From contig CAKQTF010000095.1 in NCBI GenBank assembly GCA_934276695.1, positions 1 through 5,256 of the forward strand: DNA of 5,256 bases, written 5' to 3'. Under the pieces are notes generated by a model, which was not told the origin of the DNA, searched no databases, and worked only from the letters and a program-made list of their open reading frames with translations. Numbering within the stretch: the first letter of the stretch is position 1; each line of letters begins with the position of its first letter. The DNA comes from an uncultured Spirochaetales bacterium (GTDB lineage: Bacteria > Spirochaetota > Spirochaetia > Sphaerochaetales > Sphaerochaetaceae). This document shows, one piece after another, positions 1-5,256 of this stretch. The position numbers and the translations under genes are program-made.

Positions 1-25
1 TTTTTTCTGTGCATATGAAGCTGTC

Positions 26-54
26 TTGAATTAAGACTGCAAACAGTGGATACT
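26..54 (+). promoter_or_regulatory. Sigma70-type promoter of the ECF transporter operon
   Basis: TTGAAT (26-31) and GATACT (49-54) are separated by exactly 17 bases, a good match to a housekeeping bacterial promoter. A transcription start near base 61 would give a leader of about 25 bases before the ATG at 86, too short for a riboswitch. The -10 box lies inside an inverted repeat. The assignment rests on motif match and position only. Confidence 0.55.
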
Positions 55-58
55 GTTT
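41..58. promoter_or_regulatory. Perfect inverted repeat over the -10 box, probable operator
   Basis: AAACAGT (41-47) and ACTGTTT (52-58) are perfect 7-base complementary arms around a 4-base centre. The dyad covers the -10 element and lies upstream of the predicted transcription start, so it should act as DNA and not as an RNA hairpin. A dimeric repressor bound here would block RNA polymerase. I do not recognise the site as that of a known regulator family. Confidence 0.5.
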
Positions 59-73
59 CTGCTGAAATTCAGA

Positions 74-81
74 AAGGAAGG
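74..81 (+). promoter_or_regulatory. Ribosome binding site of the S-component gene
   Basis: AAGGAAGG precedes the ATG at 86 by 4 to 7 bases, depending on which half pairs with 16S rRNA. It is the clearest Shine-Dalgarno sequence in front of any of the genes here and supports the chosen start. Confidence 0.7.
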
Positions 82-85
82 AAAA

Positions 86-637
86 ATGAATAAGAAATCT
101 CCTGTCACAGTGATTGTAGCAACCGGAATAGGTGCTGCTCTGTTCTTTGTTCTTGGAAGATTCATTGCAATCCCAAGCCCGATACCTAATACCAATATCT
201 CTATACAGTATGGTCTTCTGGCCTTCATGGCTGCTCTGTTCGGACCTGTTGCCGGCCTTCTCATCGCTCTGATAGGCCATGCTCTCATAGATCTTTCCTA
301 TGGCTGGGGAGTATGGTGGAGCTGGGTGTTCGCATCAGGTGTTGCCGGTCTTATTATGGGCATTATCATGAAGCCTATCTCGCTTGATGACAGATTTGAC
401 AGAAAGGATATCATACGCTTCAATGCAGCAGGGGTGATTGCCCATATCGTGGCATGGGGCCTGGTTGCGCCTGTCCTTGATATAGTGATTTATGCAGAGC
501 CTGCGAATAAGGTCTTCACCCAGGGGATCGTCGGCGGCATATCCAATATAATAACAACAGCAATTGTCGGAACATTGCTTGCTGTTGCATATTCAAAGGC
601 AAAGCCTAAGGCAGGAAGCCTTAAGAAAGAGGACTGA
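86..637 (+). CDS. ECF transporter S component, UPF0397 family
   Basis: This 183-residue integral membrane protein is the substrate-binding subunit of an ECF-type ABC importer. It matches the UPF0397 family (PF07155-like) over its whole length, as I recall that family: the TGIGAALF block in the first helix (13-20), PIPNTNISIQYGLLA (32-46), LFGPVAGLLIALIGHALID (51-69), RFN (111-113), the WGLVAP helix (124-129) and the EPANKVFTQG loop (138-147). Hydrophobic stretches lie near 7-28, 40-68, 73-95, 110-136 and 146-169; the long 40-68 stretch is probably two helices, giving the usual six. Small residues spaced i, i+4 in helix 1 (A12/G16, G14/A18) fit the AxxxA-type contact with EcfT. The tail is short and charged. 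Length is normal and a strong ribosome binding site marks the start. It is first in an operon with its own ATPase and EcfT genes. Databases often label this family a riboflavin transporter, but that substrate is not demonstrated here, and the known RibU motifs cannot be claimed. Confidence 0.9.
   Translation: MNKKSPVTVIVATGIGAALFFVLGRFIAIPSPIPNTNISIQYGLLAFMAALFGPVAGLLIALIGHALIDLSYGWGVWWSWVFASGVAGLIMGIIMKPISLDDRFDRKDIIRFNAAGVIAHIVAWGLVAPVLDIVIYAEPANKVFTQGIVGGISNIITTAIVGTLLAVAYSKAKPKAGSLKKED
607..623 (+). other. Hairpin at the 3' end of the S-component gene
   Basis: TAAGGC (607-612) and GCCTTA (618-623) form a perfect 6-bp stem with a 5-base loop, ending 14 bases before the last base of the stop codon. 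No T tract follows directly; the nearest is TTTT at 641-644. It is therefore not a good intrinsic terminator. It could influence mRNA stability or relative expression of the S gene and the ATPase gene, but it may be chance within coding sequence. Confidence 0.25.
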
Positions 638-654
638 CCCTTTTATATTATCCG

Positions 655-2361
655 ATGGACAAGATAATAGCCAGATTCCATAATTTCACATTCAGGTATA
701 AAGTACAGTCTGAGCCTACGCTGACGGATATTGATCTTGAGATTGCAAAAGGCGAGAAGATTCTTATCTGCGGTCCATCAGGCTGCGGTAAATCGACTAT
801 CGCATGCTGCCTGAATGGCCTCATTCCTGCATCCTATCCAGGAGAGTCCCAAGGGGATCTCACGATAGGAGGCAGGTCCTATAAGGAGCATGATATATTC
901 AGCCTGTCTAAGATCACAGGCACAGTCCTGCAGGATCCTGATGGCCAGTTCATAGGCCTCTCTGTAGGAGAGGATATTGCATTTGCCCTTGAGAATGACG
1001 CAGTCGGGCTTGAGGAGATGAAGGCAAGAGTCCTGGAGGCTGCCGGGAAAGTAGGTATGGAAGCTTTTCTCAGCCACTCCCCTCAGGAGCTATCCGGAGG
1101 ACAGAAGCAGCGTGTGTCCCTTGCTGGTGTGATGGTCGATGATGTTGAGCTCTTTCTTTTTGATGAGCCTCTTGCCAATCTTGATCCCGCATCGGGCAAG
1201 AAGATAATAGAGCTCATCGATGAGATCCATAAGTCGTCAGATGCAGCTATTGTGATAATAGAGCATAGGCTGGAGGATGTCCTTTACCGTGATGTGGACA
1301 GGGTTGTGCTGATTGATAACGGCAGAGTGGCCTGTGACTGCTCTCCTGATCAGCTGCTCTCTACTGATCTTCTCCGGGATAAAGGGATAAGGGAGCCTCT
1401 TTATGTCACGGCTCTTAAGTATGCAGGTGTGAATATGACTGAGCAGATGAGGCCAGGGCGCATTGATACCCTAAGCCTCTCTGATGATGACATATGCAGC
1501 GTGCGCTCATGGTTCAGTGATATCCCATCCCCTGTGGAGGATGATTCCCGGCCTGTGGTTCTGAAGACAGAAGGAATCTGCTTCTCTTATCCTGATGGCA
1601 ATGAGGTCCTTCATGGCATTGACTTCTCTGTGAAGAAGGGTGAGATGATCAGCATCGTAGGTACAAATGGTGCAGGGAAGAGCACATTCTCGAAGATCCT
1701 ATGCGGCTTTGAAAGACAGGATAAAGGCTCTGTTTTTCTCTCTGGCATGAATATTGACGGGCTTTCGATAAAGGAGCGTGCAGAGCATATAGGATATGTC
1801 ATGCAGAATCCTAATCAGATGATAACCAGGCCTGTAGTCAGGGATGAGGTAGAGCTTGGGCTCAGACTGAAAGGCTGTCTGAGCGAGAGTGAGATAGCAG
1901 CTCTTGCTGATAATGCCCTGAAGGTATGCGGCCTCTGGCCATTCCGCTCATGGCCGATAAGCGCTCTGTCTTTCGGACAGAAGAAAAGAGTGACAATCGC
2001 TGCTATCCTTGCTGGGAATCCTGAGATAATAATACTTGATGAGCCTACAGCCGGACAGGATTTCAGACATTACACTGATATAATGGAGTTTCTCAGATCA
2101 ATCAATGAGATGGGAACCACAATCATAATGATAACCCATGATATGCATCTGATGCTTGAATACGCAGAGCGCGCTGCCGTATTCTCTGATGGCATGATAA
2201 TCGCGGATGCAACTCCAGAGGAGATCCTTTCAGACAGCATGACAGCAGAGAAGGCAAGCCTTAAGAAGACATCATTGTCAGATCTTGCATATATGTGCTC
2301 TCTTCCTGAGATGGAGTTCATAAGGCGCTTCATCAGCTTTGATAGGGAGACCAGGCGATGA
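655..2361 (+). CDS. ECF transporter fused double ATPase (EcfA-EcfA')
   Basis: This 568-residue cytoplasmic protein joins two ABC ATPase domains and powers the importer. Domain 1 (about 5-250) has Walker A GPSGCGKST (40-48), Q-loop Q93, signature LSGGQKQR (146-153), Walker B ending LFDEP (168-172), D-loop LANLDP (173-178) and switch histidine H204. Domain 2 (about 301-525) has Walker A GTNGAGKST (336-344), Q-loop Q384, signature LSFGQKKR (438-445), Walker B IIILDEP (458-464), TAGQD (465-469) and switch histidine H495. Both ATP sites look intact. LSFGQ in place of LSGGQ in the second half is, to my knowledge, usual for YkoD-like fused ECF ATPases. A linker at about 251-300 and a C-terminal tail at 526-568 complete the usual fused length. 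The gene starts 17 bases after the S-component stop and overlaps ecfT by ATGA, indicating one operon with translational coupling downstream. No Shine-Dalgarno sequence is visible at its own ATG: AGAGGA lies over 20 bases away. The start is supported by the normal beta-strand opening (IIARFHNFTFRY). Confidence 0.95.
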   Translation: MDKIIARFHNFTFRYKVQSEPTLTDIDLEIAKGEKILICGPSGCGKSTIACCLNGLIPASYPGESQGDLTIGGRSYKEHDIFSLSKITGTVLQDPDGQFIGLSVGEDIAFALENDAVGLEEMKARVLEAAGKVGMEAFLSHSPQELSGGQKQRVSLAGVMVDDVELFLFDEPLANLDPASGKKIIELIDEIHKSSDAAIVIIEHRLEDVLYRDVDRVVLIDNGRVACDCSPDQLLSTDLLRDKGIREPLYVTALKYAGVNMTEQMRPGRIDTLSLSDDDICSVRSWFSDIPSPVEDDSRPVVLKTEGICFSYPDGNEVLHGIDFSVKKGEMISIVGTNGAGKSTFSKILCGFERQDKGSVFLSGMNIDGLSIKERAEHIGYVMQNPNQMITRPVVRDEVELGLRLKGCLSESEIAALADNALKVCGLWPFRSWPISALSFGQKKRVTIAAILAGNPEIIILDEPTAGQDFRHYTDIMEFLRSINEMGTTIIMITHDMHLMLEYAERAAVFSDGMIIADATPEEILSDSMTAEKASLKKTSLSDLAYMCSLPEMEFIRRFISFDRETRR

Positions 2362-3188
2362 ACGGCCTTTTCAATTACATAAACCGCAGGTCTCCGGTCC
2401 ACTCCCTCTCTGGAGCTTCAAAGCTGACAGTTCTCATTCTCTGGTCATTCGCTGCAATGACAACATTCGATACCAGGTTCCTGGCTTTTCTGACTGCATT
2501 GTCACTTGTCTTGTTCCTGGTCTCCAGAATAAGGTTCAGTGAAGTCAGGGTTATGTTCTGGTTCACTTTCGTATTCATGATCCTGAACAATATCCTGATC
2601 TATCTATTCTCTCCGGAGCATGGCGTTGCAATATATGGAAGCAGGACACTGATCTGGAAAGGCTTTCATAGATGGACGCTTACATATGAGCAGCTGTTCT
2701 ATCAGCTTAATGTCGTACTGAAGTACCTTGCGACAATGCCGATAGTGATGCTGTTCGTCTCAACAACGGATCCGAGTGAGTTTGCATCATCACTCAACAG
2801 GATAGGAATAAGCTACAAAGTCGCATATTCTGTATCATTGGCTCTAAGGTATATTCCTGATATCCAGAGGGAATACAGGAATATATCATTAAGCTATCAG
2901 GCAAGAGGCCTTGAGATGGCTGCAAGGAAGCAGAGTCTTGTTAAGCGGCTGAAGAATGCATCCTCTATGCTGTTCCCGCTTATCATATCATCCATGGATA
3001 GGATAGAGGTCATCTCGAATGCAATGGAACTGCGTGGATTCGGAAAGGGCAGAAAGCGCAGCTGGTATAGTGCCAGGCCGTTCAGGGCTGCAGATTATGC
3101 ATCAATAATAACAGCCTTTGCTCTTCTTGCTGTATCCGTTTTCCTGAGTTTCCTGAATGGCGGCCGGTACTATAATCCATTTGCATAG
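2358..3188 (+). CDS. ecfT: ECF transporter transmembrane subunit EcfT
   Basis: This 276-residue membrane protein is the scaffold that couples the ATPases to the S component. Hydrophobic helices lie near 21-35, 40-56, 65-84, 118-134 and 245-266. A long charged cytoplasmic region (about 140-240) carries the two EcfT coupling motifs: QARGLE, with A182-R183-G184, and ELRGFG, with L225-R226-G227. The second differs from the usual Ala-Arg-Gly in its first residue, a common variation. These arginines insert into grooves of the two ATPase domains in characterised ECF transporters. The start overlaps the ATPase stop by four bases (ATGA). An AGGGAG ribosome binding site at 2344-2349 sits 8 bases upstream, so translation is probably coupled. 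The operon appears to end here: the gap after the stop holds a new promoter but no clear terminator, so some read-through into the next gene is possible. Confidence 0.92.
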   Translation: MNGLFNYINRRSPVHSLSGASKLTVLILWSFAAMTTFDTRFLAFLTALSLVLFLVSRIRFSEVRVMFWFTFVFMILNNILIYLFSPEHGVAIYGSRTLIWKGFHRWTLTYEQLFYQLNVVLKYLATMPIVMLFVSTTDPSEFASSLNRIGISYKVAYSVSLALRYIPDIQREYRNISLSYQARGLEMAARKQSLVKRLKNASSMLFPLIISSMDRIEVISNAMELRGFGKGRKRSWYSARPFRAADYASIITAFALLAVSVFLSFLNGGRYYNPFA

Positions 3189-3193
3189 GATCA

Positions 3194-3205
3194 GCAATGC
3201 ATTGC
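3194..3205. promoter_or_regulatory. Perfect 12-bp palindrome, operator candidate
   Basis: GCAATGCATTGC reads the same on both strands. It lies over the position where the -35 contact of the downstream extended -10 promoter would fall (about 3198-3203), a typical site for repressor or activator binding. It shares no obvious sequence with the dyad at 41-58, so the two promoters are probably controlled by different regulators. TGCA-rich words are frequent in this DNA, which raises the chance of coincidence. Confidence 0.35.
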
Positions 3206-3226
3206 ATTCATCCCAAGTGGTATAAT
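3198..3226 (+). promoter_or_regulatory. Extended -10 promoter of the toroid-protein gene
   Basis: TGGTATAAT (3218-3226) is a perfect TGnTATAAT extended -10 element. The -35 region at 17-bp spacing (TGCATT, 3198-3203) is weak, as is usual when the extended element is present. A start near 3233 gives a leader of roughly 32 bases before the ATG at 3265. This implies that the gene can be transcribed independently of the transporter operon. Confidence 0.6.
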
Positions 3227-3264
3227 GGCTTATGATGTGCATCTCACAGGCTATATAAGGCAGA

Positions 3265-5034
3265 ATGGTTATGTCAGTATTGAGCAATAAGATTCGGGGT
3301 ATCCTCAGCACCTGGTGCGAGACGATGCTGTCACTTCAGATCCACTCAGACAACAGAAGACTCAACGGTGCGCTGATGTGCCCGGCATGCGGTAAGATCC
3401 ATGGCAGATGCTTTGAGGCTATGTACCCATTCATGGAAATGGCAGCGTTGACCGGGGAAGAGCGATGGGCCAAGGCTGCTGAGGATCTCTTTGAGTGGTC
3501 TGAGAACACAGTATCGCTGCCATCGGGAGGCTATATCAATGATATTGACTCTGACTGGGAGGGAATAACAGTCTTTGCATGCATTGCAATGCTTGATGCA
3601 TTAGAGGGGTATTCTTCTCTTATGGGCAGTGATTTCTTCAGTAGGCTTCATGATAGGGCCAGAGCAGCCGCAGAATACCTGTACAGTAATGATGCGCTGA
3701 AGCTGAAGAACACAAATTATCCTGTCACTGCTGCACTTGCCCTATACAGGGCTGGGAAATATTTCAGTGATTCCAGGTACATCAGGAAATCTGAGGAATA
3801 TGAAAGGATAATATATTCAGTATTCACACCGACCAATACAGTCTTCGGAGAAGGGCGCTCAAGGGATATGAGAAGCAGGAAGGGGCTTCTTGCTGTCGAT
3901 ATCGGATACAATGCAGAGGAGACTCTTCCCTCCATTGCGCATCTAGGAGTGCTGAAGGGTGATGCCCGGCTGATCGGGCTTGCAGCTGATGGCTTCCGCT
4001 CTGCCCTTGACTTCATGCTCTCAGATGGCGGGTGGGATAACAGCTTCGGAACAAGGAATTTCAAGTGGACATACTGGGGAAGCCGGACAAGTGATGGCGC
4101 AGCCGAGGCGCTTCTTATGCTCTCTGGTTATGACAGGAGCTTCAGGACTGCCGCAGCTAAGAATATCGAGCTGATGGGGAAATGCACTTATGATGGCCTC
4201 CTTGCCGGTGGCCCTGATTATAAAGGAGCGGGGCAGCCTGTATGCGTGCATCATTCATTCACGCATGCCAAGGTCCTTGCCGGAATATCAGCTAAAGGCC
4301 TTGCTGATGATATGGCAGATGGCCTAACTGCAGCTCTTCCCAGGTATGAGGCTCCCGGACTTAGGTACAAAGAGGATACTGATTCATATGTATTCTCATC
4401 TTCCTATTATTCTGCAACTGTCACTGCATATGACTGGCCATATATGAAAGGAGGCCATATCTCAGGAGGCATGCTCTCTCTTCTTGAATTTCCTGGATAT
4501 GGTCCAGTGATTGCATCCTCAATGGGGACCTATTTCATGAAAGAGAGGAATAATATGCAGGTGCCATATGGCAGGCTCAGGCATGAATGCCTTGATTTCA
4601 GGCTTGAGAGAAATGAGAATGGCACTCTGTTCAGCAGCATATTCTGTGATACAGCCAGGCTCGACAGGCTCGGTGATTATTCAATAAAGGCCTCTGGTAT
4701 CCTGATGTCTGAGAATGCAGAGGACACTGCTGATGACTCTATGTATTCAGTGGTCTATTCATTCTCTGATGATGGTGTTCTGATCACGGCTGAGACAGAT
4801 GATATGCTTGTTGTTCCTCTGATAGGGCAGTGCATGGAATCCTGCTCTGGGCACAGCATCGTCCTTGAGCGGAATGGCGTATCTGTTGGATTTGATGCTT
4901 CCGTATGCTCAGAGCTGCGGCTTCCGTATGGGACAGAGCCTGTATATAATCTTGTCCCGGGCTTTATGGCCATCCGGGCTGAGGTGATGCCTCTGAATGG
5001 GGTGATTGAGCTGTCAATCAGCCGCAGGCACTGA
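3265..5034 (+). CDS. Uncharacterised (alpha/alpha)-toroid enzyme-like protein
   Basis: I cannot assign this 589-residue protein to a named enzyme family. Residues about 10-350 are a series of helix pairs with small-residue and aromatic spacing typical of (alpha/alpha)6 six-hairpin carbohydrate enzymes. Residues about 365-586 look beta-rich, as in hydrolases or lyases that pair a toroid with a beta-sandwich. Conserved-looking blocks are CPACGKIHGRC (39-49), DWEGITVF (97-104), NTNYPVTAALALY (149-161), DIGYNAEETLP (212-222), GGWDNSFGTRNFKWTYWGSR (255-274) and CVHHSFTHAK (327-336). They are rich in Asp, Glu, Trp, Tyr and His, as in a sugar-binding cleft. C39, C42, H46 and C49 could bind a metal. 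There is no signal peptide, anchor or lipobox, so the protein is probably cytosolic and would act on imported sugars or oligosaccharides. I recall similar hypothetical proteins from other bacteria, which I cannot verify. The start is uncertain by two codons: AAGG at 3257-3260 is 4 bases from the ATG at 3265 and 10 from the ATG at 3271. The gene has its own promoter and lies before a sugar-kinase-like gene. Confidence 0.75.
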   Translation: MVMSVLSNKIRGILSTWCETMLSLQIHSDNRRLNGALMCPACGKIHGRCFEAMYPFMEMAALTGEERWAKAAEDLFEWSENTVSLPSGGYINDIDSDWEGITVFACIAMLDALEGYSSLMGSDFFSRLHDRARAAAEYLYSNDALKLKNTNYPVTAALALYRAGKYFSDSRYIRKSEEYERIIYSVFTPTNTVFGEGRSRDMRSRKGLLAVDIGYNAEETLPSIAHLGVLKGDARLIGLAADGFRSALDFMLSDGGWDNSFGTRNFKWTYWGSRTSDGAAEALLMLSGYDRSFRTAAAKNIELMGKCTYDGLLAGGPDYKGAGQPVCVHHSFTHAKVLAGISAKGLADDMADGLTAALPRYEAPGLRYKEDTDSYVFSSSYYSATVTAYDWPYMKGGHISGGMLSLLEFPGYGPVIASSMGTYFMKERNNMQVPYGRLRHECLDFRLERNENGTLFSSIFCDTARLDRLGDYSIKASGILMSENAEDTADDSMYSVVYSFSDDGVLITAETDDMLVVPLIGQCMESCSGHSIVLERNGVSVGFDASVCSELRLPYGTEPVYNLVPGFMAIRAEVMPLNGVIELSISRRH

Positions 5035-5066
5035 TATATTATCCATCTTGTGATCTATCAACCAGG

Positions 5067-5079
5067 AGGCCTCTGGCCT
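5067..5079 (+). other. Short hairpin downstream of the toroid-protein gene
   Basis: AGGCC (5067-5071) and GGCCT (5075-5079) form a 5-bp GC-rich stem with a 3-base loop, 32 bases after the stop codon. An overlapping near-palindrome, CCAG(G)AGGCCTCTGG (5062-5076), gives an alternative fold. No T tract follows, so this is not a standard intrinsic terminator. It may protect the 3' end or be incidental. Confidence 0.25.
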
Positions 5080-5106
5080 GATGCCCGCCATATGCTACGA
5101 AAAAAG

Positions 5107-5135
5107 TTGCGTCATCATTGATTGCATAGGATAAT
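5107..5135 (+). promoter_or_regulatory. Candidate promoter of the kinase-like gene
   Basis: TTGCGT (5107-5112) and GATAAT (5130-5135) are separated by 17 bases. The transcript would start near 5142, leaving a leader of only about a dozen bases before the ATG at 5155. A TATAAT at 5137-5142 is an alternative -10, but it has no good -35 and would leave an almost leaderless mRNA. Either arrangement fits the absence of a Shine-Dalgarno sequence in front of this gene. Confidence 0.4.
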
Positions 5136-5154
5136 CTATAATCAGAATTATTAT

Positions 5155-5256
5155 ATGAATGATATAGAGAAGCTCCATTTTGCGGAGTACAGTGATGCTC
5201 CGGATATTATAGTCGAAGTACCTCAGCCTGTTACGTTGCTCGGTGCCTTTGCTGAC
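5155..5256 (+). CDS. GHMP kinase / galactokinase-like protein, N-terminal fragment
   Basis: Only the first 34 codons are present; the reading frame is open to the window edge. The order 'LH..EY...PDIIVEVPQPVTLLGAFAD' resembles the N-terminus of galactokinases and related GHMP sugar kinases, where a short acidic helix is followed by the substrate-binding signature PGRVNLIGEHTD. Aligned to that signature, residues 23-34 keep P23, V26, L28, G30 and D34. The usual Gly-Arg becomes Gln24-Pro25, and Glu-His becomes Ala31-Phe32. In characterised galactokinases the Arg, Glu, His and Asp of this segment contact galactose, so three of four appear changed. If the family call is right, the enzyme probably phosphorylates another substrate or is a non-catalytic regulator. 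No Shine-Dalgarno sequence is visible upstream (AATTATTAT), so the start rests on the fit to the family and on the promoter just upstream. The ATP-binding GHMP motif would lie beyond the window. The toroid-protein gene upstream is consistent with a sugar role. Confidence 0.55.
   Translation, partial: MNDIEKLHFAEYSDAPDIIVEVPQPVTLLGAFAD

Noticed and set aside
1..6. Run of six T at the window start, possible tail of an intrinsic terminator for an upstream gene
   Set aside because: The stem that would precede it lies outside the window, so it cannot be supported.
61..85. Riboswitch (FMN, TPP, SAM, cobalamin) in front of the ECF operon
   Set aside because: The predicted leader is about 25 bases, and even bases 1-85 show none of the conserved riboswitch cores.
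31..288. Minus-strand open frame of 85 codons
   Set aside because: It lies opposite the well-supported S-component gene, has composition typical of an antisense shadow and shows no recognisable motif. Other minus-strand frames across the window are rejected for the same reason.
1966..1992. Degenerate ABC signature in the second ATPase domain (LSFGQ for LSGGQ)
   Set aside because: This variant is usual in fused YkoD-like ECF ATPases, and the remaining catalytic motifs are intact, so it does not indicate a dead site.
616..2267. Exact 12-mer AAGCCTTAAGAA at 616-627 and 2256-2267
   Set aside because: Both copies encode the same short Ser-Leu-Lys-Lys peptide in the C-terminal parts of two proteins; it is best explained by codon bias and lysine-rich tails.
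3189..3264. Terminator between ecfT and the toroid gene
   Set aside because: No GC-rich stem followed by a T tract is present; the only symmetric element is the GCAATGCATTGC palindrome, better read as a DNA site.
1..5256. CRISPR array, tRNA, rRNA, insertion sequence or phage genes
   Set aside because: No regularly spaced repeats, cloverleaf sequences, transposase motifs or terminal inverted repeats were seen on either strand.

Overview
All genes in this 5.3 kb window lie on the plus strand. It contains a complete ECF-type (energy-coupling factor) micronutrient importer, a cytosolic protein that looks like an (alpha/alpha)-toroid carbohydrate-active enzyme, and the first 34 codons of a GHMP-kinase/galactokinase-like gene cut by the window edge. 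The organism is a bacterium: bacterial -35/-10 promoters with 17-bp spacing and Shine-Dalgarno sequences precede some of the genes. GC looks moderate, and AGG arginine and ATA isoleucine codons are frequent. Gene content fits an anaerobic host-associated or sediment lineage such as Spirochaetota or Firmicutes. That placement is a weak inference, and I cannot name a genus.

Bases 1-85 hold a promoter, a perfect inverted repeat over its -10 box (a likely operator) and a strong ribosome binding site. Bases 86-3188 are one operon: S component (UPF0397/PF07155-like substrate-binding membrane protein), then a fused double ATPase (EcfA-EcfA', YkoD-like), then EcfT. The ATPase and EcfT genes overlap by 4 bases. 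This is a dedicated (group I) ECF system carrying its own energizing module, so it does not need a shared one. The substrate cannot be read from the sequence; no riboswitch is visible in the short leader.

Bases 3189-3264 hold a second promoter with a perfect TGnTATAAT extended -10 and a 12-bp palindrome over its -35 position, so the next gene probably has its own control. Bases 3265-5034 encode the 589-residue toroid protein. It has a C-x2-C-x3-H-x2-C cluster near the N-terminus and several very conserved-looking aromatic/acidic blocks, but no recognisable named family and no signal peptide. Bases 5035-5154 are intergenic, with a short hairpin and a third promoter candidate. Bases 5155-5256 begin the kinase-like gene.

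The operon imports a small molecule, probably a vitamin or precursor, across the inner membrane. The two downstream genes suggest intracellular sugar or oligosaccharide handling. Nothing in the sequence proves that the importer and the sugar-related genes share a pathway. The most interesting points are the toroid protein of unknown activity, a galactokinase-type signature whose sugar-contacting residues appear replaced, and two different operator-like dyads sitting on two promoters.
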